Shown here: one piece after another, positions 24,736-33,066 of the stretch
How positions within the stretch are numbered: position 1 is the stretch's first letter
Layout: every line of letters starts with the position of its first letter
Source of the DNA: Dermatophilus congolensis
GTDB lineage: Bacteria; Actinomycetota; Actinomycetes; Actinomycetales; Dermatophilaceae
NCBI RefSeq assembly: GCF_900187045.1
Contig: NZ_LT906453.1
Location: 62,001 to 126,000 of the forward strand
DNA: 64,000 bases
Direction of reading: 5' to 3'
The notes under the pieces: generated by a model
Told to the model about the DNA's origin: nothing
Database searches by the model: none
Seen by the model: only the letters and a program-made list of their open reading frames with translations
Made by a program: the position numbers and the translations under genes

Positions 24736-24761
24736 CCTAACTAAGGTAAACCTTAGTTAGG
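24736..24761. promoter_or_regulatory. 26-bp perfect palindrome with overlapping iron-box-like sites
   Basis: CCTAACTAAGGT-AA-ACCTTAGTTAGG. A 19-base frame inside it matches the DtxR/IdeR consensus at about 15 of 19 positions on each strand, so two overlapping boxes are possible. It lies upstream of mbtH and the exporter genes, and downstream of the importer ATPase gene. Confidence 0.7.
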
Positions 24762-24781
24762 TGTTGTCTCATTTCTTCCCA

Positions 24782-25618
24782 TCAGATGGACGCGATCCGT
24801 TCGCTGTGCCGTTCGCCCACGGGAACAATTAACGGCCTGCCCGAAACGGGGTCCTCGATCACTCGACTACGGAGTCCGAAAACCTCGAACAGCAGCTCTT
24901 CGGTGACGATTTCCTGGGGTTCTCCGCGAGTGATGATGCGCCCATCGCGCATCATCACCAGGTCGTCGCAGTAGCGGCATGCCAGTGCGAGGTCGTGCAG
25001 AACCATGACGACGGTGCGGCCATGGTCGGCATGCAGCCGGTCCACGAGGTCCAGCAGATCTAGGCTGCGAGCTAGATCCAGGCTGGTGGTGGGTTCATCC
25101 AGGAGCAGCACATCTGTTTGTTGGGCGAGCACCATCGCAATCCATGCGCGCTGCCGTTGACCGCCGGAGAGGGCATCCAGGCGCCGGTCTGCTAGCTCGC
25201 TGACTCCGGTGAGGGCCATCGCTTCACGTACTGCCTCGGCATCACTACTCGACCACTGTCGCAGCCAGGATCGGTAGGGGTGACGCCCGAGAGCAACCAG
25301 GTCGGCTACTCGGATCCCTTCTGGGGCGGTTGGGGTTTGGGTCAACATCGCCAACCGTCGTGCCAGTTCTCGCCCTGACAGAGATGCCAGTGGCTGGCCG
25401 TTAAGTTCGATGGATCCGCTGATGGTGGGGATCAGTCGAGCCAAGGATTTGAGCAGTGTGGATTTGCCGCACCCGTTTGGTCCAAGAATGGCTGTCATGA
25501 CTCCGGGGCGGATCTCCAGATCGCAGTCTTTGACCACAGTGTTTCCGCGGTAACCAACGCTGATGCCGCTGGCACGCAGCGCGGGAGTAACCGTCTGAGC
25601 AACGGCGGTAAGAGTCAT
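24782..25618 (-). CDS. Ferric-siderophore ABC importer ATPase (FecE/CchE-like)
   Basis: A 278-residue ATP-binding protein with GPNGCGKSTLLKSL (Walker A), LSGGQRQRAWI (signature), DVLLLDEPTTSLD (Walker B) and a switch His in VMVLHDLALACRY. It powers import through the two permeases upstream. The start at 25618 overlaps the stop of the preceding permease gene as ATGA, so translation is coupled. The family pattern (FepC/FecE) and the siderophore context make the assignment firm. Confidence 0.92.
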   Translation of the reverse strand: MTLTAVAQTVTPALRASGISVGYRGNTVVKDCDLEIRPGVMTAILGPNGCGKSTLLKSLARLIPTISGSIELNGQPLASLSGRELARRLAMLTQTPTAPEGIRVADLVALGRHPYRSWLRQWSSSDAEAVREAMALTGVSELADRRLDALSGGQRQRAWIAMVLAQQTDVLLLDEPTTSLDLARSLDLLDLVDRLHADHGRTVVMVLHDLALACRYCDDLVMMRDGRIITRGEPQEIVTEELLFEVFGLRSRVIEDPVSGRPLIVPVGERHSERIASI

Positions 25619-26694
25619 GACATGACCTTCTTGTTAGCGTGAACCAAAAGTGCAATGAAGAACGGTGCACCTGCGGCAGCTGTGACCACCCCGACCGGGA
25701 CGTTTCCGGCGAGAATCTGCTGGCTGATCAGGTCACATCCGGGCACCATGACCGCCCCGCAGAGCCCGCCGGCCACTGCTGGCGGCGTGGGACTGGCCAG
25801 GAGAAGGCGAGCGACTTGGGGGGCAGCCAGCGCAACGAATCCGATAGGGCCAGCGGCAGCGACCGCACCAGCTGTCATGACAACGGCAGCCACCCAGGCC
25901 AGTGCTTGGCTACGTCCGATAGGCACCCCAAGAGAGCGGGCTGTGTCATCTCCCAGCGGCAAGACCTGCATTGCTGTCGCGGAAGCGGCCAGCAGGATCA
26001 GTCCGGTGACAAGGCAGATGGCTGCCGGAGCTGCATGCTGCCACTGCCGCCCATCGAGGGTTCCGGCCAGCCAGGCCACTGCTTCACTGGCTTGGTGCAC
26101 ATCGGAGCTGGCCAGAACAGCGGAAACTGTCGCTGAGCACAAGGTGGTGACCCCTACTCCGGTGAGCACGAGGCGGGAGGTATCGGTGCCTCCAGGCAAG
26201 GTCAGCAGCCATACCACCCCAGCTGCGATCAGCCCACCGACCAGTGCAGCTAGCGGCACCGCGATGCTTGCGAGCGCCCCTGTTGCCAGAAGCATGGGGC
26301 CAGGAATGAGAGCCAGCACCGTTACGACAGCCACTGAGGATCCCATGGTGATCCCCAAAAGGTCAGGGCTGGCCAGCGCATTACGTGCCAGCGTCTGGGT
26401 GATAGATCCTGCGGTGCCAAGAGCGCAGCCGACCAGCACTGCGACCAGTGTTCGGGGCAGCCTCCATTCCACGACGATGATGTGGTGAATTTCGGGGCCA
26501 TTTCCGGTCAGCGCAGTGATGACTTCACCGGGGGTGAGTGGGTATGTGCCCTGCCCTAGCGTCAGGATCGACATGGCAGCGACAAGAATGCCCAAGGCGG
26601 CGCAGACGAGCACTGTGCGCACTCGGATCCGGGTGCGTGGTAGCGGCCATATCAGTTCACCAGGGCGAAGGCGTGAGTCTGTGATGGTGCTCAT
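25615..26694 (-). CDS. Ferric-siderophore ABC importer permease (FecCD family)
   Basis: A 359-residue permease. ATG 26694 is chosen because it overlaps the upstream permease stop (ATGA) and gives MSTITDSRLRPGELIW; the longer in-frame start at 26865 adds a non-hydrophobic, Arg/Pro-rich stretch inside the upstream gene. It has about ten membrane segments and family-typical stretches such as TLGQGTYPLTPGEVITAL near the N-terminus and AGPIGFVALAAPQVARLL, the cytoplasmic coupling region. It forms a heterodimer with the permease at 26691-27698. Confidence 0.9.
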   Translation of the reverse strand: MSTITDSRLRPGELIWPLPRTRIRVRTVLVCAALGILVAAMSILTLGQGTYPLTPGEVITALTGNGPEIHHIIVVEWRLPRTLVAVLVGCALGTAGSITQTLARNALASPDLLGITMGSSVAVVTVLALIPGPMLLATGALASIAVPLAALVGGLIAAGVVWLLTLPGGTDTSRLVLTGVGVTTLCSATVSAVLASSDVHQASEAVAWLAGTLDGRQWQHAAPAAICLVTGLILLAASATAMQVLPLGDDTARSLGVPIGRSQALAWVAAVVMTAGAVAAAGPIGFVALAAPQVARLLLASPTPPAVAGGLCGAVMVPGCDLISQQILAGNVPVGVVTAAAGAPFFIALLVHANKKVMS

Positions 26695-27698
26695 GTCGTC
26701 ACGACCGATCGACGGCGCACCAGGGCGAGGAACACGGGAACTCCAATGAAGGCGATGACGATGCCGCCGGGGATTTCGGAGGGTCGAGTAAGGATGCGCC
26801 CGAATACGTCGGCGAGGACCATGAGCAGTGCTCCAGCCAGGGCGCTCATCGGCATGATCCAGCACTGATTAGTTCCCACGAGCAGCCGTACGGCGTGCGG
26901 AACAACGAGACCGACGAAAACGATGGGGCCAGCGGCTGCGGTGGCAGCTCCTGCCAAAAGGGTGACGCCGGTCAGACCCAGCAGTCGCGCTACCGGCACG
27001 TTGACGCCCAAGGAGCTGGCGATGTCATCACCTGCGCCCAGGACATTCAGTGTGGGGGCTGAGAGGAAGGCCAGCGCTGCTCCCACGAGAAGGAAAGGTG
27101 CCACGGCGGCGAGCACTGACAGGTCTCGGCCGGTCAAGGAGCCGGTGTTCCACTGGCGTAGCTCGTTCAATCCTGCCTGGTCACGCAGGATGATCGTGGT
27201 GGTGAGGGCGTTGAACAGGGCTGTCGTGGCGGCACCAACGAGCACGAGCGTCAGCGGTGAGGCCGCTCCGGTGCCGATGGAGGAGATGGCGAACACGGTC
27301 ACGGCAGCGAAGATCGCGCCGAGCAGGGCAAACCATACGAGCACGTCGGTGCCTGTGGCGCCGAAGACGAACACTCCCAGCACTACCGCGAACGCCGCGC
27401 CTTGGCTGATGCCCAGGATGCCTGGGTCAGCCAGCGGGTTACGGGTGTGCCCTTGAATGAGCGCTCCAGCCAGAGCCATGGATGCCCCCACAGCCAGCCC
27501 AAGAAGTGTGCGAGGTAGCCGCTGGCTCCACACGATGGCACCGATGTCGGTGCTGGCGTCCCATGGACGCCCTAGAGCGGTGAGAATCTCATCGATTGTT
27601 GTCGGTCGCGTGCCGACGAAAATGGAAAAAACCACTGCACAAAGAACACCCACCACGAGGAGCGCCGCTCCGGTAAGCCTGCTCCCTGACCACTGCAT
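26691..27698 (-). CDS. Ferric-siderophore ABC importer permease (FecCD family), first gene of operon
   Basis: A 335-residue permease with about ten membrane helices, the RLPRTLLGLAVGASMALAG region and AAGPIVFVGLVVPHAVRLL, the usual FecCD coupling stretch. An ATG at 27698 directly follows a GTG at 27701; either may be used. No ribosome site is visible because the iron box at 27702-27720 abuts the start, so a leaderless transcript is likely. It begins a three-gene operon (permease, permease, ATPase), each joined by ATGA overlaps. Confidence 0.9.
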   Translation of the reverse strand: MQWSGSRLTGAALLVVGVLCAVVFSIFVGTRPTTIDEILTALGRPWDASTDIGAIVWSQRLPRTLLGLAVGASMALAGALIQGHTRNPLADPGILGISQGAAFAVVLGVFVFGATGTDVLVWFALLGAIFAAVTVFAISSIGTGAASPLTLVLVGAATTALFNALTTTIILRDQAGLNELRQWNTGSLTGRDLSVLAAVAPFLLVGAALAFLSAPTLNVLGAGDDIASSLGVNVPVARLLGLTGVTLLAGAATAAAGPIVFVGLVVPHAVRLLVGTNQCWIMPMSALAGALLMVLADVFGRILTRPSEIPGGIVIAFIGVPVFLALVRRRSVVTT

Positions 27699-27701
27699 CA
27701 C

Positions 27702-27720
27702 ATAGGTCAGGCTACCCTTA
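27702..27720. promoter_or_regulatory. Iron box upstream of importer operon
   Basis: ATAGGTCAGGCTACCCTTA agrees with TWAGGTWAGSCTWACCTWA at 16 of 19 positions. It touches the start codon of the permease gene. Confidence 0.72.
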
Positions 27721-27841
27721 TCAAGTTTGTGGATGCAGCTTGACGTCTACGCGCTTAAAAACACCGCAACCCCATTCCTACCTGGTATTTGCTCCCCTTC
27801 GCAGCAGCAGACCCCAATGGCCCACCGCTTCTGCCTGCCGG

Positions 27842-29101
27842 CTACCCCACTCGCAGCCGCAAGTTCCGCACCTCGTAGCCCGAAATGAGGTCAGCCCACC
27901 CAATCTTCGGTTCGGAGACAAGCTGCAACGGCAATTGCAGCAAACGCGTCAAAAACGCATCTGATTCCTGCAAAGCCACATGCTGCCCAGGGCATTTATG
28001 TCCCCCATCACCAAAACTGATCACCTCACCACCAGTGCACGGTGGCAGCGGCCGTCCAGGGCACACCCCCATCGGGGACTCTCCGACATGATCCGGGTCA
28101 GCGTTAGCTGCACGGATGCACAAATCCAGCAACGCATTCTCCGGAATCTCATATTTATCCTCGCCATCACAAATCGTGATCGCTGAAAGCGTGCGCCGAT
28201 ACAGGTGTCCCACTACCGGCTCCAGGCGCAGGATTTCTTCCAGGATCGCGTACCTATTTTTCGCCCCAGCAGCAGAGACATCCGCTAAAAATCGTTCCCG
28301 TAATGCAGCATCGCTGAGCATGTGCCACGTCGCCATTGAGATGAACTCACGCGTTGTCACCATTCCCGCCGCTGCGTACGTCACGCACTCGGTCAAAATC
28401 TCTGCGTCGGTGTATCCCTGCTCGATGCAGTGACTGATCACATCGTTGCGTGGCTGAGCTCGTCGTTGACGCACTGCGGGGCGTACATCCCGCACAAAGA
28501 AATCAATCACCGATATTGACCCCCGCAGCGACATCAACAGCGACGTCAACTTGCTCGGCGGAGCCACCAACGGATCCACACCGCCTTGAGCTCCCAATGC
28601 CGGAATTGCAAAAAAGCGTTCCATCCGCGCCGACATTCCCCGCATATCTGCCCCACCCAAACCAATTACTTGGGCAGCCACCTCCACAGAGAACCGCATC
28701 GCTGGCTCAGCTAAATCCACTTCACCTTCTCGCCCCAACTGCTCAATCCGCGCAACGATCTCCTCGGCTCGCACATTCATGAAATCCCGGTACCGGCTAT
28801 CGACCGTTTTGGGCGCGAAATACCGAGCTAGCTTGGCCCGTTGCTGGCGATGTTCTTCACCGTCTACGTACAGAATCGGGCGGCGCATCCACGAAAACCC
28901 CACACTTTCAGCGTTGAACCCTGCCTGCACGGTGGTGCGCCCTGAGCGCAGCACCTCCCGTACAGCAGGCAGGGAGCGCACATGCCAGACCCCATCAATC
29001 TGCTCAATTCGCGGTGCATCAGGAAGCGTTGCCTCCGCTTCCCGGATTGTCTTGCGCGTCCCGGTGAAAGGACATCCTGTCCCACCTGCACCATCATTCA
29101 T
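27842..29101 (-). CDS. Cytochrome P450
   Basis: A 419-residue soluble bacterial P450. It shows the I-helix oxygen-binding region AAGMVTTREF, ExxR in EEILRLE, and the heme loop FGDGGHKCPG with the axial Cys near residue 365. The start follows a GAGGGG ribosome site. It uses heme and an external ferredoxin/reductase pair, neither of which is encoded here. It lies 140 bases beyond the siderophore importer operon on the same strand but upstream of its iron box, so it is probably a separate unit. Canonical coelichelin clusters, as I remember them, lack a P450, so tailoring of the siderophore is possible but unsupported. Substrate unknown. Confidence 0.9.
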   Translation of the reverse strand: MNDGAGGTGCPFTGTRKTIREAEATLPDAPRIEQIDGVWHVRSLPAVREVLRSGRTTVQAGFNAESVGFSWMRRPILYVDGEEHRQQRAKLARYFAPKTVDSRYRDFMNVRAEEIVARIEQLGREGEVDLAEPAMRFSVEVAAQVIGLGGADMRGMSARMERFFAIPALGAQGGVDPLVAPPSKLTSLLMSLRGSISVIDFFVRDVRPAVRQRRAQPRNDVISHCIEQGYTDAEILTECVTYAAAGMVTTREFISMATWHMLSDAALRERFLADVSAAGAKNRYAILEEILRLEPVVGHLYRRTLSAITICDGEDKYEIPENALLDLCIRAANADPDHVGESPMGVCPGRPLPPCTGGEVISFGDGGHKCPGQHVALQESDAFLTRLLQLPLQLVSEPKIGWADLISGYEVRNLRLRVG

Positions 29102-29215
29102 CGCAACCCCTCACCAGAGAGCAGCATGTGCCGCCTATCGATAAACAGCGTGGCACACCCGCCAGAGCCCCTACGCTTCCCCACGTCACACCCATCCATA
29201 TCGACGGGAGACCTC

Positions 29216-30058
29216 ATGACCATCGGCAGCGCTTTGGCTCCTCTTATGCCTCTCTATTGTGAAAAAACCACTCACGCTCCCTCTGATCCTGTCCCGGATG
29301 AAGAACCCCCCGAACGTATCCGCGCCATCCAACTCATCATTAACCTCCCCAAAGATCCGGATCTTGCTCCCGGCTGGCACGCTGCGCTGGCAGCATCGGC
29401 GAGCGCTTGTGCTGCCTTGTGCTTGGATGCTCGTGCTGAGCCGGAGGGTGCGTGGTTCGATGCTGTGCATTCCTACAGCCAAGGACATATCCGTAAGGTG
29501 ACCAGACGCGCGCGAGGTGCGCATTGGCAGGCGGTGCAGGATTTCGCTGGTGTTGGTGTTGTGCACGGAGCAACACACGTGCGGGCTTTGGTGCCGGGGT
29601 TGGTGCAGGAGCTGGATAAACGGGTAGCGAAGTTGCAGGTGGGTGGGACTGATTTTCCGGTCAATGACCAGAGCGTGGTGGTGCGCTCTGGTGAAGGGGA
29701 TGGCCGCATAGTGGCTGCAGATGGGCCTGTAGTCACTGTGCATGTTGCCTCTGGGCACACAGCGCCGGTGATGTCTGCGGGCAAGCTCATGGCGCAGGCT
29801 GGGCATGCCGGGATGTTGACGGCGGCGGCGTTGGCGGCCACGGATACTGACTTGGCTCGACGCTGGTTTGAGGGTGGGTGCGCTACCCGTGTTGTTCGTA
29901 GCGGGCAGCAGCAGTGGGCGCAGTTGAGCCAGATTGTGCGCGACCCGTATCGAGCCTGGGGTGATCATCGACTTGTGGGGGTCAGGGATGCTGGGTTCAC
30001 TGAGGTTGTTCCGGGCACCACAACAGCGATCGCGGCTTTGTGTGAAGCGAGTGCGTGA
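29216..30058 (+). CDS. PTH2-family peptidyl-tRNA hydrolase-like protein
   Basis: A 280-residue protein. ATG 29216 follows a GGGAGA ribosome site; earlier in-frame starts lie within the divergent P450 gene. A GKLMAQAGHAGMLTAAAL segment in the C-terminal half matches the PTH2 core (GKxAAQxxHA), and TTTAIAAL near the end fits the family's closing strand/helix. PTH2 enzymes cleave peptidyl-tRNA. The roughly 170-residue N-terminal part is not recognised; actinobacteria often carry such extended PTH2 relatives. Divergent from the P450 gene. Confidence 0.7.
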   Translation: MTIGSALAPLMPLYCEKTTHAPSDPVPDEEPPERIRAIQLIINLPKDPDLAPGWHAALAASASACAALCLDARAEPEGAWFDAVHSYSQGHIRKVTRRARGAHWQAVQDFAGVGVVHGATHVRALVPGLVQELDKRVAKLQVGGTDFPVNDQSVVVRSGEGDGRIVAADGPVVTVHVASGHTAPVMSAGKLMAQAGHAGMLTAAALAATDTDLARRWFEGGCATRVVRSGQQQWAQLSQIVRDPYRAWGDHRLVGVRDAGFTEVVPGTTTAIAALCEASA

Positions 30059-30221
30059 GTCTGGCTCACCCTTGCGGAGGTTGCATTTACACGCTGTTGT
30101 CAGGTGTGGGTTTGGGTGCTTTGCGTACAGGTGAGCGGAATAGATACCACCAGGAGAGACCGTCATCACGCACAGCGACATCGGTGAACATCTGGGGGCC
30201 ATTGGGACGTACTCTCGTTAC

Positions 30222-31604
30222 ATGGCCCTCAGCTTTTTTGACCTGTTCAGCATCGGTCTCGGACCGTCGTCATCGCACACGGTCGGTCCTATGCGAGCCG
30301 CACACAAATGGGCCGAACGCCTCTTGGCCGAAGGGCTCCTCGACACGGTCGCGCGCATTCACGTTGACTTGTGGGGATCTCTTGGTTCCACTGGCGCCGG
30401 CCACCACACTGACCGAGCCACTGTGCTTGGTCTGATGGGTAATGAGCCCGAAACTATTGATCCTCGTGCGGTAGCTCCCAAACTTGATGTGGTGAAGTCC
30501 ACCGGTCGCTTGTCGATTCTTGGCACCCATGAGATCGACTTTGACTGGGTAGAGGATCTGACTTTGCACATGTTTGATGCTCTCCCCCAGCACCCCAATG
30601 GGATGACTATCAAAGCTTTTGATGCCTCTGGTGAGGTTGTTTACGAAAACACTCAGTTCTCTATTGGTGGCGGTTTCATTCTTGACGCTGCAGACATGGT
30701 TGTTGATGACCAGTCTGCTGAGGAGAAGAGCGTCGGCATGGACGCTCCACATGAATTCCGCACTGCTAAGCAGCTCCTTGCCATGTGTGATGAGCAGGGT
30801 AAGAGCATCGATCAGCTTGTTCTTGAAAACGAGCTGACGTGGCGTAGTCAAGAAGAGCTTGAGAGCGGCGTGATGGCCATTTGGGGCGTCATGCAGGAGT
30901 GCGTACAGAATGGTCTGCACACTCAGGGCCGCCTGCCTGGTGGTTTGAATGTGCTGCGGCGTGCCCCGTTGCTACGTAACCGTTTGTCTTCGCAGGATGC
31001 CCATGACCCACTGGCTGCGATGGACTGGATCTCTTTGTATGCCATGGCTGTCAATGAAGAAAACGCAGCTGGAGGGCGTGTTGTTACCGCTCCTACCAAC
31101 GGCGCTGCTGGCGTGATTCCGGCCGTGTTGCATTACTACCGGTTCCACATGTCCGGCGCCAACGATGAGGGTGTGATGCGGTTCTTACTCACCGCAGGCG
31201 CTTTTGGCGCAATTATCAAAATGAATGCGTCCATCTCGGGTGCTGAGGTTGGCTGCCAGGGTGAGGTGGGTTCTGCCTGCGCCATGGCCGCGGCAGGCTT
31301 GGCTGCTGCCTTGGGCGGCAGCGCAGCGCAAATCGAAAACGCCGGTGAAATCGCGATGGAGCACAATCTTGGGCTGACGTGTGACCCCGTTGGGGGCCTG
31401 GTGCAGGTCCCATGTATTGAGCGCAACGCCATTGGCGCGGTCAAGGCTGTAGCTGCGGCGCGCAGCGCATTGCACGGCGATGGCAAGCACATTGTTTCTT
31501 TTGATACTGCGGTTCGCACTATGCGTGATACCGGCCGTGACATGCAGACTAAGTACAAGGAGACTTCTCAAGGCGGTCTTGCTGTCAACGTGATCGAATG
31601 CTGA
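30222..31604 (+). CDS. sdaA: L-serine ammonia-lyase, iron-sulfur type
   Basis: A 460-residue single-chain L-serine dehydratase, deaminating L-serine to pyruvate and ammonia with an oxygen-sensitive [4Fe-4S] cluster. The N-terminus has the diagnostic [16 protein letters not shown]. Cluster Cys candidates lie in [26 protein letters not shown] and [11 protein letters not shown] 30222 fits the usual N-terminus, although the nearest strong ribosome site (AGGAGA, about 30154) is roughly 65 bases upstream and the frame stays open across that stretch without a standard start codon. A serine-type transporter gene lies 2.6 kb downstream. Confidence 0.93.
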   Translation: MALSFFDLFSIGLGPSSSHTVGPMRAAHKWAERLLAEGLLDTVARIHVDLWGSLGSTGAGHHTDRATVLGLMGNEPETIDPRAVAPKLDVVKSTGRLSILGTHEIDFDWVEDLTLHMFDALPQHPNGMTIKAFDASGEVVYENTQFSIGGGFILDAADMVVDDQSAEEKSVGMDAPHEFRTAKQLLAMCDEQGKSIDQLVLENELTWRSQEELESGVMAIWGVMQECVQNGLHTQGRLPGGLNVLRRAPLLRNRLSSQDAHDPLAAMDWISLYAMAVNEENAAGGRVVTAPTNGAAGVIPAVLHYYRFHMSGANDEGVMRFLLTAGAFGAIIKMNASISGAEVGCQGEVGSACAMAAAGLAAALGGSAAQIENAGEIAMEHNLGLTCDPVGGLVQVPCIERNAIGAVKAVAAARSALHGDGKHIVSFDTAVRTMRDTGRDMQTKYKETSQGGLAVNVIEC

Positions 31605-31664
31605 CCTCGCGTCGCTGCCTGCCAAGACCTGCGCGTTCTCTCTAAACTGTTGCGTAAAGCGTTC

Positions 31665-31706
31665 CACCGGCGTTGAGTTCACTATGTGAGCTCAACGCCG
31701 GTGGAT
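31665..31706. terminator. 15-bp-arm hairpin between sdaA and the double-TetR gene
   Basis: TCCACCGGCGTTGAG (31665-31679) and CTCAACGCCGGTGGA (31692-31706) are perfect complements. It is most likely the sdaA terminator. It ends 41 bases before the TetR start, so an operator role is also possible. There is no T-tract. Confidence 0.55.
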
Positions 31707-31746
31707 GCATAAGAACGCACGACGGACATTAAGGGCAGGTTCGGCC

Positions 31747-33066
31747 ATGAATTCCGCAGAATCCGCACGTGCGCACACACGTGTCCGGCTCCCTGCCGAT
31801 CAACGACGAGCGCACTTACTCGATGAATCGGCGCGGCTTTTCATGGAGCGCGGCTATGCCGGTGTCGGGATTGATGAAATTGGCGCAGCGGTGGGGATAA
31901 GCGGCCCTGCTGTATACCGGCACGTTGCTGGCAAAGAGCAGCTACTTGCTGAGATCGCGTTGAATTGGCTTGATGAGATCACCACGCGTATTCAGGTTGT
32001 TCGCGATGGGGATCCCTCAGGCGCGCAGATCGATCCCGAAGAACTGCACCGTCGTATTCTGCAGACTGGTATCGACTTCTGTCTGACAACAATTCCGCAT
32101 CTAACTGTGGTTTTGCGGTACGTGCACCCCGGCATCGAGCATGAAGCCTTTGCCCCCCGGGCACTGGCTGATTCTCCTTCACCTGAAGAAACGGTCCAGA
32201 CCGGGCTGGATGAGGCTCGTAGTTTCGCGGTGCAACGTTTCGCTCTGATGCGTGACACTCTCGGGCATAGCTTGCGTCATTTCAATCCTTCGATGCCTCA
32301 AGAATCGATGTCCGTCTACACCCGGGCTGCTGCGGCTTTAGTTCTTGGGGCTGCTTCCTCTGACCGGGATATTTCACATTCGGCACGGTCGAATGCACTT
32401 GTCATGGCTGTGATGCGTCTTTTCCGTACTCCTCTAATTGAGGGGGAAATGTCCATCATTAAAAATGATGCGCCGGGTTGGTCGCGCGCTAGTCGTCGTG
32501 AACAAATTCTTCGCACTGCGGTTCGTATGTTTCGTGAGCGGGGCTATGGGGGCGTATCTATGGCCGATATCGCTGGCGAAGTCGGTATCACTGCTTCTGC
32601 TTCGTACCGTCATTTTGTGAGCAAGGACGACTTGTTAGCGACTGCCATGTTGCGCACTGCTAACCGTTTCGTCAGCGGCTTGGGTGAGGCTCTTTTATCG
32701 GCTCACAATGCAGATCAGGCGATGACGAACATGCTCCACAGATATGTCATGGACACTCTGGCTGACCGGGATATGGCGCTGGTTACTGGTCGCGAACGTT
32801 TCCATCTGGCCGAGGAGCCGCGCGCGGAGCTGCACCGTTTGGAACGGGTGGTGTTCGACGAATGGTCACTTGCGTTGGCAGCTTTACGTCCAGAATATTC
32901 GCCAGCGGAGCGGGAATTACTGATTGCTGCTGCGCATCGCGTCATTGTGGAGATGGCTTACGCGTGGGGAAACGCTTCTGCCGATAACCTCGAAAACATG
33001 CTGTTCAGAATGGCGCAATCCATTCTTGGGGTGGGTCAGCCAGTGAGCGCTGGCGAAGCCGCGTAG
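31747..33066 (+). CDS. Tandem double-domain TetR-family regulator
   Basis: A 439-residue protein made of two TetR units in one chain. The first DNA-binding domain (about residues 18-65) reads LFMERGYAGVGIDEIGAAVG then GPAVYRHVAGKEQLL. The second (about 255-305) reads RMFRERGYGGVSMADIAGEV then ASYRHFVSKDDLL. Each is followed by a helical ligand-binding-type region. A single chain could thus act like a TetR dimer with two different recognition helices. Start 31747 is the first ATG with family-like sequence; an ATG at 31705 falls inside the hairpin. It converges with and overlaps the NmrA-like gene by 31 bases. Ligand and targets unknown. Confidence 0.85.
   Translation: MNSAESARAHTRVRLPADQRRAHLLDESARLFMERGYAGVGIDEIGAAVGISGPAVYRHVAGKEQLLAEIALNWLDEITTRIQVVRDGDPSGAQIDPEELHRRILQTGIDFCLTTIPHLTVVLRYVHPGIEHEAFAPRALADSPSPEETVQTGLDEARSFAVQRFALMRDTLGHSLRHFNPSMPQESMSVYTRAAAALVLGAASSDRDISHSARSNALVMAVMRLFRTPLIEGEMSIIKNDAPGWSRASRREQILRTAVRMFRERGYGGVSMADIAGEVGITASASYRHFVSKDDLLATAMLRTANRFVSGLGEALLSAHNADQAMTNMLHRYVMDTLADRDMALVTGRERFHLAEEPRAELHRLERVVFDEWSLALAALRPEYSPAERELLIAAAHRVIVEMAYAWGNASADNLENMLFRMAQSILGVGQPVSAGEAA

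Noticed and set aside
30140-30222. GGAGAGACC upstream of sdaA, resembling the start of a glycine riboswitch
   Set aside because: The rest of the conserved glycine aptamer (GCCGAAGGGGCAA-type segments) is absent.
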